A stretch of DNA of 12,890 bases, taken from positions 1 to 12,890 of the forward strand of contig JAJECR010000056.1 in NCBI GenBank assembly GCA_022821935.1, given 5' to 3'. Below the pieces are notes generated by a model, which did not search any database, was not told the origin of the DNA, and was given only the letters and a program-made list of their open reading frames with translations. Below, one piece after another: positions 1 to 6,867 of this stretch. A program made the translations under genes and the position numbers. Each line of letters starts with the position of its first letter. The stretch's first letter is position 1. Source of the stretch: Candidatus Latescibacterota bacterium. Its GTDB lineage: Bacteria > JAAXHH01.

Positions 1-125
1 GGCATCGTAATGTCCAGTTCCTCACAAATGGTCGACTTCGGGTCTGCGAGCAGCTTCTGCCTGAATTCTGAGTCTAGGGAGGACTTCTCTACAATCTGCT
101 TTAACATTTCGTCGCCGCTTCTCAT
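1..125 (-). CDS. NHLP-type RiPP precursor leader, partial (3' end beyond left edge)
   Basis: Only the first 41 codons plus two bases lie in the window. The start is the ATG at 125-123, preceded by GGAGGT five bases upstream. The peptide begins MRSGDEMLKQIVEKSS, followed by an Asp-Ser-Glu-Phe-Arg segment, a Leu-Leu-Ala-Asp-Pro-Lys segment and an Ile-Thr-Met-(Pro) end. This follows the pattern of the nitrile-hydratase-like leader peptide family: a short helix, 'D-x-x-F-R-x-x-L-L-x-D-P-K', an 'E-x-L' helix and a terminal 'I-x-x-P'. In that family the leader guides modification enzymes and a variable core peptide follows it. The core, cleavage site and modification genes are off the edge. Composition is visibly less GC-rich than the neighbouring genes. 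The same N-terminal pattern occurs in real nitrile hydratase alpha subunits, so an enzyme cannot be excluded until the rest is seen. Confidence 0.7.
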   Translation of the reverse strand, partial: MRSGDEMLKQIVEKSSLDSEFRQKLLADPKSTICEELDITM

Positions 126-220
126 GATTCACCTCCGTATCGAATGACTAAACAACCAACTATAATGCCCTGGTCCTGCCTGAGAATCATCGCTTGTTGG
201 TATGCAGAATAACTGACGTA

Positions 221-249
221 TATATACTGTCAAAATCCTGAAATGTCAA
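221..249 (-). promoter_or_regulatory. Sigma-70-type promoter for the NHLP-type gene
   Basis: On the minus strand, TTGACA (249-244) is followed by exactly 17 bases and then TATATA (226-221), a near-consensus housekeeping promoter. Initiation would fall near 214, giving a leader of about 90 bases before the ATG at 125. A second TTGACA (233-228) lies 16 bases after the first and could pair with TATTCT (211-206) at 16-base spacing as a weaker overlapping promoter. The surrounding DNA is AT-rich compared with the coding regions. Confidence 0.7.
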
Positions 250-309
250 GTGTTTTCGTTTACATACGGACCGTGAGACGCGTAGCGCGAGGTACGATTC
301 GCCGGTCTT

Positions 310-330
310 GTTGTGATAAAAAATCACAAC
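310..330. repeat. Perfect 8-bp inverted repeat, CRP/FNR-box-like
   Basis: GTTGTGAT (310-317) and ATCACAAC (323-330) are perfect inverted arms around AAAAA. The core TGTGA-N7-TCACA resembles a CRP/FNR-family operator, but the CRP consensus has six central bases and this has seven. It sits 10 bases past the symporter stop and about 60 bases upstream of the -35 of the NHLP-type gene. It could be an operator for that gene or a hairpin ending the symporter transcript. No U-run follows on the minus strand, so it is not a standard intrinsic terminator. Confidence 0.45.
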
Positions 331-340
331 GGGATTTGTC

Positions 341-1834
341 TTATTCTGCGATTTGACCGGGTTGTTTATAAAAAGAACTCTGACGCCTACTGGCACCTCC
401 CCCCGCTCGGCTCACGCCCACCCCCACGATCACGTTCAGCGCCAGGCCCAGCACGCCGGCGTGCCATCCCCAGACCTTGCCCAGCCCTGAGAGGGTCAAT
501 CCGGTCGCAAGCATCGTGCCCGCGGCCATGCCCGCGGCCGCGCCTGTCGCGTTGAACCGCGGCCAGAGTACGCCGAGTACAAACAGCGGCGCGGTCTGGA
601 TCAACACCTCCATCTTGAGTTCTATGAGTCCCCACAGGGTGAGGTCCGGGGTCAGGGCGATGAGGACCAGGATGGCCATGATGCCCCAGGAAAGGCGCTT
701 CCCCCACGCGGTAAGGCGCGCTTCCGGTAGCGATCCTAACCTGAAACAGCCCAGGACATCCTTGACGAGCAGAGAGGAGAGGCTGAGCAGGACGGAATCG
801 GCCGTCGACATGATGGCCGCGACGATACCGGTGAGAACGAGCACGGTCATGACGTAAAGCCAGAGGGATTCCGTGGCCCAGACGCCGAGCAGCCGGGGCA
901 TCACCTGGTCGGTGGCGACGCCTTCCAGGCCCGTCAGCTGGGGGATGGCCAGGATGCCGACCAGGACCACCGCCGAGATGGTGACCAGGGGCATGAAGGC
1001 CATGAAAGTAAACGACCGTTTCAGGCTGCGGGTGCTCCGGGCCGCAAAGATGCGCTGGACCGCCTGGGGATAGACGGCGGCGGCGAAGCCCACGAGCAGG
1101 ATCGTACTGATCCAGGTGCGGACCGTTTCTCCCCCGGGCAGCGCGGCCTTCGCCGGCTGATGGACGATAATCCAGGCCGTTGCCTCCCCCAGCCGGTCGC
1201 TGCCCGCGACAACGGCGGCCAGCATTCCGAGCAGGCCCGCGAAGAGGAGCAGGCCCTGGATGCAGTCGGTCCAGGCCACGGCCTGCATGCCGCCAAGGGT
1301 CTCGTAGAAAAGGATGATGACGCCCAGGACCACCACACCCGCCCAGAATGGTATGGCCCCGCCCGACAGGCCGGAAACGATGTGCCCCACGGCCAGGAGT
1401 TGCGCGAGCAGGTAGTTGGCGATGGCGACCACGAAAAGCACGCCGGCAAAGAAGGTCAGGCGGGTGGATCCGAACCGGTGGGTGATCCAGTCGCCGGGCG
1501 TCACGAAGTGCCACTGGCGGGACGCCTGGTAGAGTGCGGGCGCGAACATCAGGTAGGCCACCACGATGGACATCATGAACCCGATGCTCATGATCCAGGC
1601 GTAGCCGAGCCGGTAGGCCTCGCCGGGATAGCCGATGAGCGTGTTGCCGCTGTACTGCGTGGCATAGAGGGTGAAGAAGAGGACCAGCGCGCCCAGGTTC
1701 TTGCCCGCCAGGTAGAAGGACGACATGGAGTTGTCCCGCCGGCGGGCCCGGGCCACGTATCCCAGGACGATCATGAAGACGAGGTAGGCGGCCAGGAACA
1801 GGAGTGCGCCGGGGCCGAAGGGTTGGTCAGCCAT
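341..1834 (-). CDS. Sodium:solute symporter family (SSS) permease
   Basis: A 497-residue inner-membrane protein with about 13 predicted hydrophobic helices, the usual SSS size. It should couple import of a small solute to the Na+ gradient. The family signature is visible around residues 177-197 (YETLGGMQAVAWTDCIQG), and the helix that carries the Na2 sodium site in PutP and vSGLT contains Ser343-Thr344 within AAIMSTADSVLL, matching the PutP Ser-Thr pair. The ATG at 1834 is preceded by GGGAGGAC about eight bases upstream, and the gene starts three bases after the stop of the small membrane protein gene, so the two are surely co-transcribed. The pairing recalls PanF-YhdT-type symporter/small-protein pairs. 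Substrate cannot be read from sequence; the nearby sugar-acid-type enzymes make an organic or sugar acid plausible (inference). Confidence 0.92.
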   Translation of the reverse strand: MADQPFGPGALLFLAAYLVFMIVLGYVARARRRDNSMSSFYLAGKNLGALVLFFTLYATQYSGNTLIGYPGEAYRLGYAWIMSIGFMMSIVVAYLMFAPALYQASRQWHFVTPGDWITHRFGSTRLTFFAGVLFVVAIANYLLAQLLAVGHIVSGLSGGAIPFWAGVVVLGVIILFYETLGGMQAVAWTDCIQGLLLFAGLLGMLAAVVAGSDRLGEATAWIIVHQPAKAALPGGETVRTWISTILLVGFAAAVYPQAVQRIFAARSTRSLKRSFTFMAFMPLVTISAVVLVGILAIPQLTGLEGVATDQVMPRLLGVWATESLWLYVMTVLVLTGIVAAIMSTADSVLLSLSSLLVKDVLGCFRLGSLPEARLTAWGKRLSWGIMAILVLIALTPDLTLWGLIELKMEVLIQTAPLFVLGVLWPRFNATGAAAGMAAGTMLATGLTLSGLGKVWGWHAGVLGLALNVIVGVGVSRAGGGASRRQSSFYKQPGQIAE

Positions 1835-1837
1835 GGG

Positions 1838-2056
1838 CTAGCCGTCCTCCCGCCAGAACCTGTGGATTACGAAGGCGGTGAAGCACGCGATGGCCAGGCA
1901 ACTACCCAGGCAGATCACGACCCAGTACGGCACGCCGAGCCACACGGGGACCGGGTCGATCTCTGGGAGGTACCAGGGAATGGAAAGGGCAAAGAGGGCC
2001 GCGTAGACGGCCCATATCCATCGGGGAACCCGGTAGTCGGAAGTAGGACGGTTCAT
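1838..2056 (-). CDS. Small two-helix membrane protein paired with SSS symporter (DUF997/DUF3311-like)
   Basis: A 72-residue protein with two hydrophobic segments, about residues 13-29 (WIWAVYAALFALSIPWY) and 38-64, and a short charged C-terminus (HRFWREDG). Small proteins of this kind often sit directly before SSS symporters, as YhdT does before PanF, and are presumed partner subunits of unknown role. The stop is three bases before the symporter ATG. Start choice is uncertain: the ATG at 2056 has no clear Shine-Dalgarno, and an in-frame GTG at 2086 would give an 82-residue protein whose start overlaps the upstream NHL gene stop as GTGA, a layout typical of translational coupling. The shorter form fits better with related proteins, which begin just before the first helix. 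Confidence 0.75.
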   Translation of the reverse strand: MNRPTSDYRVPRWIWAVYAALFALSIPWYLPEIDPVPVWLGVPYWVVICLGSCLAIACFTAFVIHRFWREDG

Positions 2057-2082
2057 AGTTGCATTCGAGGAAATCCAGTCCG

Positions 2083-2925
2083 TCACACGCGGACGTACTT
2101 GTGCACAAGATTTTCCACGCCCACCTCGCCCACGTAGATATCGCCGTGGCGGTCGCCCCAGACGCTGTGGGCGCCGTGGGCACGATCGATCGGGCCGCCC
2201 CTGACGACCCATTGGGCGATGAGCCTTCCGTCCATGTTCATGATGGTGACCCCGCCGCCCTCGCCCAGGAAAACCGTGTCCTCGTCATCGACGAACAGGC
2301 CGCAGGGCGCCGGACGCCCGGGCCATTCCGCCAGGAAGCCGCCCTCCGAATCGAAAACCTGGATCCGGTTGTTCGTCTCCCGGTCGGCCACGAGCAGGCG
2401 GCCGTCGGACACTGGAAAGATATTGTGGGGAAGGGAGAACTGTCCGGGCGCGGCGCCCCTTCCGCCCCAGGTGTGGACCAGGTCTCCCGAAGGCGTCATC
2501 CGGTGCACGTAACACTGTCCGTAGCCGTCGGAGACGTAGAGATCGCCGGAAGCCCCCTTGACCGCGCGCGTCGGCATGTTGAACGGTTTGCCCGGTTCTC
2601 CGGTCCGGTTCGGCTCGCCCAGCGTCTGCAGCAGCGTGCCGTCGGTCGAGAACACCCGGACGGTGTGGTCTTTGCAGTCCGGAATAAAGATCCTGTCCTC
2701 CCCGTCGATCCATATCTCGTGGGGCAGGGACAGTACGTCGTGACCCCATTCGTTCAACAGGTGGCCGTCACTGTCGTAGACCACCACTGCGGGATTCGGC
2801 TCCCGGTCGACGACGTAGACCCGGTCCCGTGAATCCACGGCCACCGCCGTGGCGATACCCAGCGTCCGCTCCGAACCCCAGCCGGGCACCTTCTCGTAAC
2901 AGTAATCTCCCGATCCCCAGATCAT
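2083..2925 (-). CDS. NHL-repeat six-bladed beta-propeller protein
   Basis: A 280-residue protein built from about six NHL-type blades. Recurrent elements are an opening 'LP-H/T' or 'A-V-A-V-D' turn, a strand such as DRVYVVD, DRIFIPD, GDLYVSD, GRLLVAD or GDIYVGE, and a closing 'V-x-V-F-x-x-D/E-G' strand ending near WG. The organisation resembles the lyase domain of peptidyl-alpha-hydroxyglycine amidating enzymes, where the propeller binds Zn and Ca, but catalysis is not shown here. No signal peptide is evident. The ATG at 2925 (MIWGSGDY) is preferred because GAGAGG lies eight bases upstream; an ATG two codons earlier (2931) has only two bases after the same site. It is the first gene of the operon leading to the symporter, and its ligand may relate to the transported solute (inference). 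Confidence 0.8.
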   Translation of the reverse strand: MIWGSGDYCYEKVPGWGSERTLGIATAVAVDSRDRVYVVDREPNPAVVVYDSDGHLLNEWGHDVLSLPHEIWIDGEDRIFIPDCKDHTVRVFSTDGTLLQTLGEPNRTGEPGKPFNMPTRAVKGASGDLYVSDGYGQCYVHRMTPSGDLVHTWGGRGAAPGQFSLPHNIFPVSDGRLLVADRETNNRIQVFDSEGGFLAEWPGRPAPCGLFVDDEDTVFLGEGGGVTIMNMDGRLIAQWVVRGGPIDRAHGAHSVWGDRHGDIYVGEVGVENLVHKYVRV

Positions 2926-3175
2926 TTGCATATCCTCTCGAGAAACGAATAAGGGTTAGGCGTTCTTCCCGTACCAATCCATTGCAGCTTCGAATACATC
3001 GGCATTGGCAAACGGGTTTTATCGCGACCGCACTTCATGTATATTCTCACGACCGGTCCGGCAGTACCGGTTTTTCTGGAATCACCGGCCTGGTTCCAGT
3101 CTCAGGTACTCGGCCGGATCCCTTACGTCAGCGTCGGCTGTACGGTTTCAACTTACAGATGACAGGAGCCACTAC
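2926..3175. promoter_or_regulatory. Divergent intergenic region between NHL-repeat gene and SDR gene
   Basis: This 250-base region must hold promoters for both flanking operons. The best plus-strand -10 is TATATT at 3040-3045, directly preceded by TG, but the region 17 bases upstream (TTTTAT, 3017-3022) is a poor -35, so the element may need an activator. No convincing minus-strand promoter or long inverted repeat was found. Confidence 0.3.
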
Positions 3176-3958
3176 ATGAGTGTACTCGACAGCTTTTCAT
3201 TAAAAGACCGCATCGCCGTGGTCACGGGCGGGGCGGGTCCGCAGTTCGGCAGCAGCATCTCCGAAGCCCTGGCCGAAGCGGGGGCGACCGTGGTCGTCGC
3301 TTCCAGGGACCTTGACAACAACCGGCGTTTCGTCGACGGACTGAACGACCGGGGTTACGATACCCACCCCGAAGCGCTCGACATTACGGACACCGGATCG
3401 GTCGATAGCCTGAAACAACGTGTCATGGACCGTTTCGGCCGCGTGGACGTCCTGGTCAACAGCGCGGTGGTCGGCCGAGGAGGCGGGTTCGACGAGCAGA
3501 CTCCCGACTACTGGGCGGCCAGCGCCCAGGGGAACATGGTCGGCCTATTCGCCCTGTGCAAGGCCTTCGTGCCAGTCATGGCAGGCCAGGGCGGCGGCAG
3601 CGTCATCAACGTATCAAGTATCTACGGCGTCGTCGCCAACGACCCGGGCCTGTATGACGATACCGGGATGAAGCAACCGCCCGACTACACCTTCGTCAAG
3701 GGCGGCATGATCAATTTTACCCGGTACATCGCGAACTACTACGGCAAGCAGGGCGTGCGGGCCAACTGCATCTGTCCGGGCGGCTATTTCAACGAACAGC
3801 CCGGGCCGTTCGTGCAACGGTACGAGCACCGCGTGCCCCTCGGACGCATGCTGAATAACGAGGATCTCAAGGGCGCGGTCGTCTTCCTGGCCTCCGATGC
3901 GTCCAGGTACGTAACCGGGGTCTCGCTTATGGTCGACGGCGGCTGGACGGCACTTTAA
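3176..3958 (+). CDS. Short-chain dehydrogenase/reductase (SDR, classical type)
   Basis: A 260-residue NAD(P)-dependent oxidoreductase of usual classical-SDR length. The dinucleotide-binding turn TGGAGPQFGSSI is at residues 17-28, a slightly stretched form of TGxxxGxG. The NNAG-equivalent is NSAV (95-98). Catalytic residues are Ser148 (INVSSIYG), Tyr171 and Lys175 (YTFVK). The C-terminus YVTGVSLMVDGGW is typical of enzymes acting on sugars or hydroxy acids, such as gluconate 5-dehydrogenase relatives. The ATG at 3176 follows AGGAG by seven bases; in-frame codons further upstream lack family features. The stop is seven bases from the convergent stop of the uronate-dehydrogenase-like gene. It may oxidise an intermediate of the neighbouring pathway; the exact substrate is unknown. 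Confidence 0.92.
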   Translation: MSVLDSFSLKDRIAVVTGGAGPQFGSSISEALAEAGATVVVASRDLDNNRRFVDGLNDRGYDTHPEALDITDTGSVDSLKQRVMDRFGRVDVLVNSAVVGRGGGFDEQTPDYWAASAQGNMVGLFALCKAFVPVMAGQGGGSVINVSSIYGVVANDPGLYDDTGMKQPPDYTFVKGGMINFTRYIANYYGKQGVRANCICPGGYFNEQPGPFVQRYEHRVPLGRMLNNEDLKGAVVFLASDASRYVTGVSLMVDGGWTAL

Positions 3959-3965
3959 AGCCTGA

Positions 3966-4670
3966 TCACGATTCCGGATCGACGATCGATTTGTCCTGGG
4001 GATGAAAGTCGATCGCCCGGCGTCCGTGATCCAGGTCGTACATCCGCCAGGTACTGTCGGACACGCCGAAGACGACCTCGAACCGGATGCCGGGGTGTAT
4101 GACCGCCCGTTCGAATACCCTGACGGCGTCGCCGTGGCTCAGGTGATGAGGATGGCCGGGCAGGTCCCGCTGCTTCTGGAAGTTGCCGATGCGCACGCAC
4201 ACGACTTCCATGTCGAACCGCACCGCGTACATGTATCCCAGGCTTTCGCCGAAGACCTTGCTGATGGAATAGTAGCTCTCCGGCCTCGGGGTCATATCGA
4301 TCGTCCGGAAGACGTCCTGCGGATACGGGGCAAGCAGTCCGGCACGGCTCGCGAAAGCTACGCGGCGCACCCCGTTGCGGCTGGCCGCTTCGAAGAGCGT
4401 GTAGGTCCCGATGAAATTGGCGTGCAGGATCTCCTCCCACGACGCCCCGCCGGACGGGTTGCCGGCCAGGTGGATCACCGCGTCCATGCCTTCCGTGGCC
4501 CGAAGCACCGCGTCCATGTCGGTGATATCGCCCACGACTTCGTCTTCCAGTTCCGGTGTCGATACCCGGTCGAAACCGCGGAGGGGGTAACGGTCCTTAA
4601 GCCCGTTTACGATGGTCGAGCCGATGACGCCGGCGGACCCGGTGACGAGTATACGAGGTGTTTCGTTCAT
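3966..4670 (-). CDS. NAD-dependent epimerase/dehydratase family, uronate-dehydrogenase-like
   Basis: A 234-residue extended-SDR protein. The NAD-binding motif TGSAGVIG is at residues 10-17, HLAG at 67-70, the catalytic Ser is probably Ser108 (FASRAG) and the Tyr-Lys pair is Tyr134-Lys138 (YSISKVFGESLG). The YxxxK-VFGE-LG segment, CVRIGNF (158-164) and an FHPQD ending near residue 226 (compare GYRPQD) match uronate dehydrogenases, which oxidise glucuronate or galacturonate to the aldarolactone. It is about 30 residues shorter than the characterised Agrobacterium enzyme (about 265). The ATG at 4670 overlaps the upstream gene's TGA as ATGA, implying translational coupling. Pairing with an enolase-superfamily gene recalls the oxidative uronate pathway, where aldarolactone goes to a cycloisomerase or dehydratase. 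Activity on another sugar or sugar acid is equally possible. Confidence 0.8.
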   Translation of the reverse strand: MNETPRILVTGSAGVIGSTIVNGLKDRYPLRGFDRVSTPELEDEVVGDITDMDAVLRATEGMDAVIHLAGNPSGGASWEEILHANFIGTYTLFEAASRNGVRRVAFASRAGLLAPYPQDVFRTIDMTPRPESYYSISKVFGESLGYMYAVRFDMEVVCVRIGNFQKQRDLPGHPHHLSHGDAVRVFERAVIHPGIRFEVVFGVSDSTWRMYDLDHGRRAIDFHPQDKSIVDPES

Positions 4671-5893
4671 TCCGACTCCTTGCGCATGAATGGTCCGTGC
4701 CGTTCGATCCAGTCGTAGGTCTCCTGCCACGGCGCGCTGCCGTCCTCTTCCCAGATCTCCAGCCGCACGCCGCGGATATTGCCCTCGGGAAATCCCGTCA
4801 ACCGGCTGACTGAAGGATAACCGATAGTATAGTACACGTTTCCGCCCGGGAGGCTCAGCTTCCCAATATGCCGGGGTATCTCCGTCATTGGATTTCCCGC
4901 GATACGCACCAGTTCCGCCTCGTCCACTTCGACGCCGAGTCCGGGCCCTTCCGGCACCGGCGAGCTTCCGTCCGCTACCTCGATCCGCCCGCCGGTGACA
5001 TCCTCGCCGTACTGGTCGTCCAGGTTGACCGTGTGCATCACGTTGGGGATCACCGCGCCCAGGTGGAGCGCCATCGCCTTGCTGAGCGTCCCGCCGGTCA
5101 GCTGGATCACGGTGGATACATTCGCCTCGGCGCAGGCGAACCCTCGCTTGAGGCTCATGCCGATGCCGTGCTCGCCGATCATGTAGGCGTCAGCGCATCC
5201 GAGCGTAATCTCCGGTCCGCCCCCGAGCTGAGGCACGTGCATGAGGAGCGGGATCGACGTCTTCTCCCGCAGGCGGCGCCACCCGTCCACGTCGCGCCAG
5301 ACCAGGGGGTCTTCGATCACGCCGACGACGGGCGACTTCTCCAGGTGTTCGACGATTCTCGTCACGTCGGCCGCCGACCGGTTATGGTTGAAATCGTAGT
5401 GCATCTTGAAACCGGGCGGGGCCACCTCTTCCACGGCGCGGTTCTGTTCGTATACGTCGAAGTACTCGCCGGTGTGCATCTTGAATCGCATGTACCCTTC
5501 GTCCACCGCCCGCACCACCTCGGCGGCCAGGTCTTCGGGAGACGCGACGCGGGTCCATGCCGCGACGGGCACCCGGTCCCGCACCTTCTGCCCCATGAGC
5601 TTGTAGGCCGGGATTTCGAGATGTTTCCCCATGAGATCGTATAAGGCCCCCATGAGCGCGACCGGGAGCTCTGCCTGGATGTGGTCGAAGGGACTGCTGC
5701 CCGTCAACCGGTCCACGTCCCTGATGTCCATCGTCACGTGTCCCCGGCTTTCCCCGTATCCCACAACCCCGTTGTCCGCGGTCACCTTGAAGACCGTCTG
5801 TGTGTCGATGGTCCTGAACTGTACCTTCTTATCCACGTTCCGGTCCGCCAGGCGCGGATTGATATGGGTAATTGCGATATCGGTGATTTTCAT
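4667..5893 (-). CDS. Mandelate racemase/muconate lactonizing (enolase) superfamily protein, divergent
   Basis: A 408-residue protein with an N-terminal capping domain and a TIM barrel (about 110-335). The strand-2 lysine motif is FKMH (Lys138, His140) where many relatives have KxK. Metal-ligand candidates are Asp167 (HYDFNHN) and Glu194 (GVIEDPLVW). The third-ligand strand reads IPLLMHV, placing His219 where Asp, Glu or Asn is usual. Around strand 7, QLTGGTLSKAMALHLGA parallels the glucarate dehydratase segment but lacks its catalytic His. About 65 residues (340-408) extend past the barrel, with many aromatic and acidic residues. Family members dehydrate, isomerise or racemise acid sugars via a metal-stabilised enolate. 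The gene follows the PhyH gene and overlaps the uronate-dehydrogenase-like gene. Fold confidence is high; reaction is unknown and could be non-canonical. Confidence 0.88.
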   Translation of the reverse strand: MKITDIAITHINPRLADRNVDKKVQFRTIDTQTVFKVTADNGVVGYGESRGHVTMDIRDVDRLTGSSPFDHIQAELPVALMGALYDLMGKHLEIPAYKLMGQKVRDRVPVAAWTRVASPEDLAAEVVRAVDEGYMRFKMHTGEYFDVYEQNRAVEEVAPPGFKMHYDFNHNRSAADVTRIVEHLEKSPVVGVIEDPLVWRDVDGWRRLREKTSIPLLMHVPQLGGGPEITLGCADAYMIGEHGIGMSLKRGFACAEANVSTVIQLTGGTLSKAMALHLGAVIPNVMHTVNLDDQYGEDVTGGRIEVADGSSPVPEGPGLGVEVDEAELVRIAGNPMTEIPRHIGKLSLPGGNVYYTIGYPSVSRLTGFPEGNIRGVRLEIWEEDGSAPWQETYDWIERHGPFMRKESE

Positions 5894-5992
5894 AAACCGC
5901 TCTTTCCTGGAAATATGGATGAAATCATGTCCGCTCTGACCCCTCTTGCCAGAACCGAAGAGCCTTGCGCGCCGGTTGGATCCCCACGGGTG

Positions 5993-6865
5993 TCAGGCGT
6001 TTGCCAGCGACCTCGGAGCCCCCTCCTGGTTGACCCCGTCCCGCACGGTGAGGGCAATGGGCCAGTTCTGTCCGCCTCGCTTCTCGTACTCGTTCTCGAT
6101 TCCGCACAGCCAGGTGAACATCCGCGCGGCAGCCAGGGCACCCTGGAACTGTTCGAATACGCCGGCCGGGGGATTGAAGTCGATCGTGTTGAAATCGATG
6201 TCGTCCTGCCTCACCCAGTCCCGCACGGGCGGCTTGGTCCGCCAGTAGTTGTACTTGAGCAGGTTGCGGTACGCGCTCTTGCCCCGGGGGCCCGAGGGGG
6301 CCCGCGACCGGCGGTGCCAGATCCCGTAGACGGTAAGAAAGATCGTCCCCGCCGGGGCGGCAGTAGACACGGTACCCCGGATGGAACCCAGGTGGGCCAT
6401 CATGGGTGCCTTGTTCCGCATAAAATGGGAGCCGGGCAGCACGACGGTCGGCCCCATGTCTTCGGTGCATTCCTCGGGGTAGTAGAACACCTGCAGATAC
6501 TCGAGCGCGGGGGTATAGATCGTGCCGCCGTCCCGGTGCCAGTTCTGCGGCTTGTCGAAGGGCAGCGGCCCCCGGTGATTGCTGATGATGAGCGGCAGGG
6601 TGAAGTCCCGTCCCAGGAGCGACCGGACCGCGCCCGCGGCTTGCGGGTTCATGAGCACGCCGTCCACGAAGAACGATTCGCCCACGATCGGCGTGGGTTC
6701 GTAGGTGCTGTCATGGCGTTCCAGGTAGTCGACGACCTGTTCGTTGATCTCGTTCGGTACGACTTCCGGCAGCATCAGGTAGCCGTTCCTGCAGAAATCG
6801 ATCACCTCGCGGTCCGTCATGGTCGCCGCGCAATCCATTTTCTTGCCGTAGGGTGCCGATGCCAT
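5993..6865 (-). CDS. Phytanoyl-CoA dioxygenase (PhyH) family Fe(II)/2-oxoglutarate oxygenase
   Basis: A 290-residue cytoplasmic protein with the double-stranded beta-helix facial triad: His110 and Asp112 (NWHRDGG) and the distal His184 (GIWHRR). Arg200 (SAYRN) probably holds 2-oxoglutarate. YLQVFYYPEE and TVVLPGSH are typical surrounding strands. The family hydroxylates acyl-CoAs, betaines or natural-product scaffolds; sequence alone does not say which. The ATG at 6865 is chosen because GGTGGAG lies seven bases upstream; a GTG four codons earlier overlaps the preceding gene. It begins two bases after the stop of the 127-residue protein and is followed after 97 bases by the enolase-superfamily gene, so it is the oxygenase step of the same operon. 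Confidence 0.9.
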   Translation of the reverse strand: MASAPYGKKMDCAATMTDREVIDFCRNGYLMLPEVVPNEINEQVVDYLERHDSTYEPTPIVGESFFVDGVLMNPQAAGAVRSLLGRDFTLPLIISNHRGPLPFDKPQNWHRDGGTIYTPALEYLQVFYYPEECTEDMGPTVVLPGSHFMRNKAPMMAHLGSIRGTVSTAAPAGTIFLTVYGIWHRRSRAPSGPRGKSAYRNLLKYNYWRTKPPVRDWVRQDDIDFNTIDFNPPAGVFEQFQGALAAARMFTWLCGIENEYEKRGGQNWPIALTVRDGVNQEGAPRSLANA

Positions 6866-6867
6866 GC

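Noticed and set aside
187..396. Minus-strand open frame of 69 codons spanning the end of the symporter gene and the gap after it
   Set aside because: It runs through the symporter 3' end, the inverted repeat and the promoter of the NHLP-type gene, has no ribosome-binding site and shows no domain-like pattern.
1160..2137. Long plus-strand open frame opposite the symporter and small membrane protein
   Set aside because: It is antisense to genes with clear family motifs and is rich in His, Gly, Asp and Arg, as expected from GC-biased antisense reading.
2083..2925. Functional link between the NHL-repeat protein and the NHLP-type leader peptide
   Set aside because: The names are alike only by abbreviation: one is a beta-propeller repeat, the other a nitrile-hydratase-like leader. 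They are also separated by two genes and a separate promoter.
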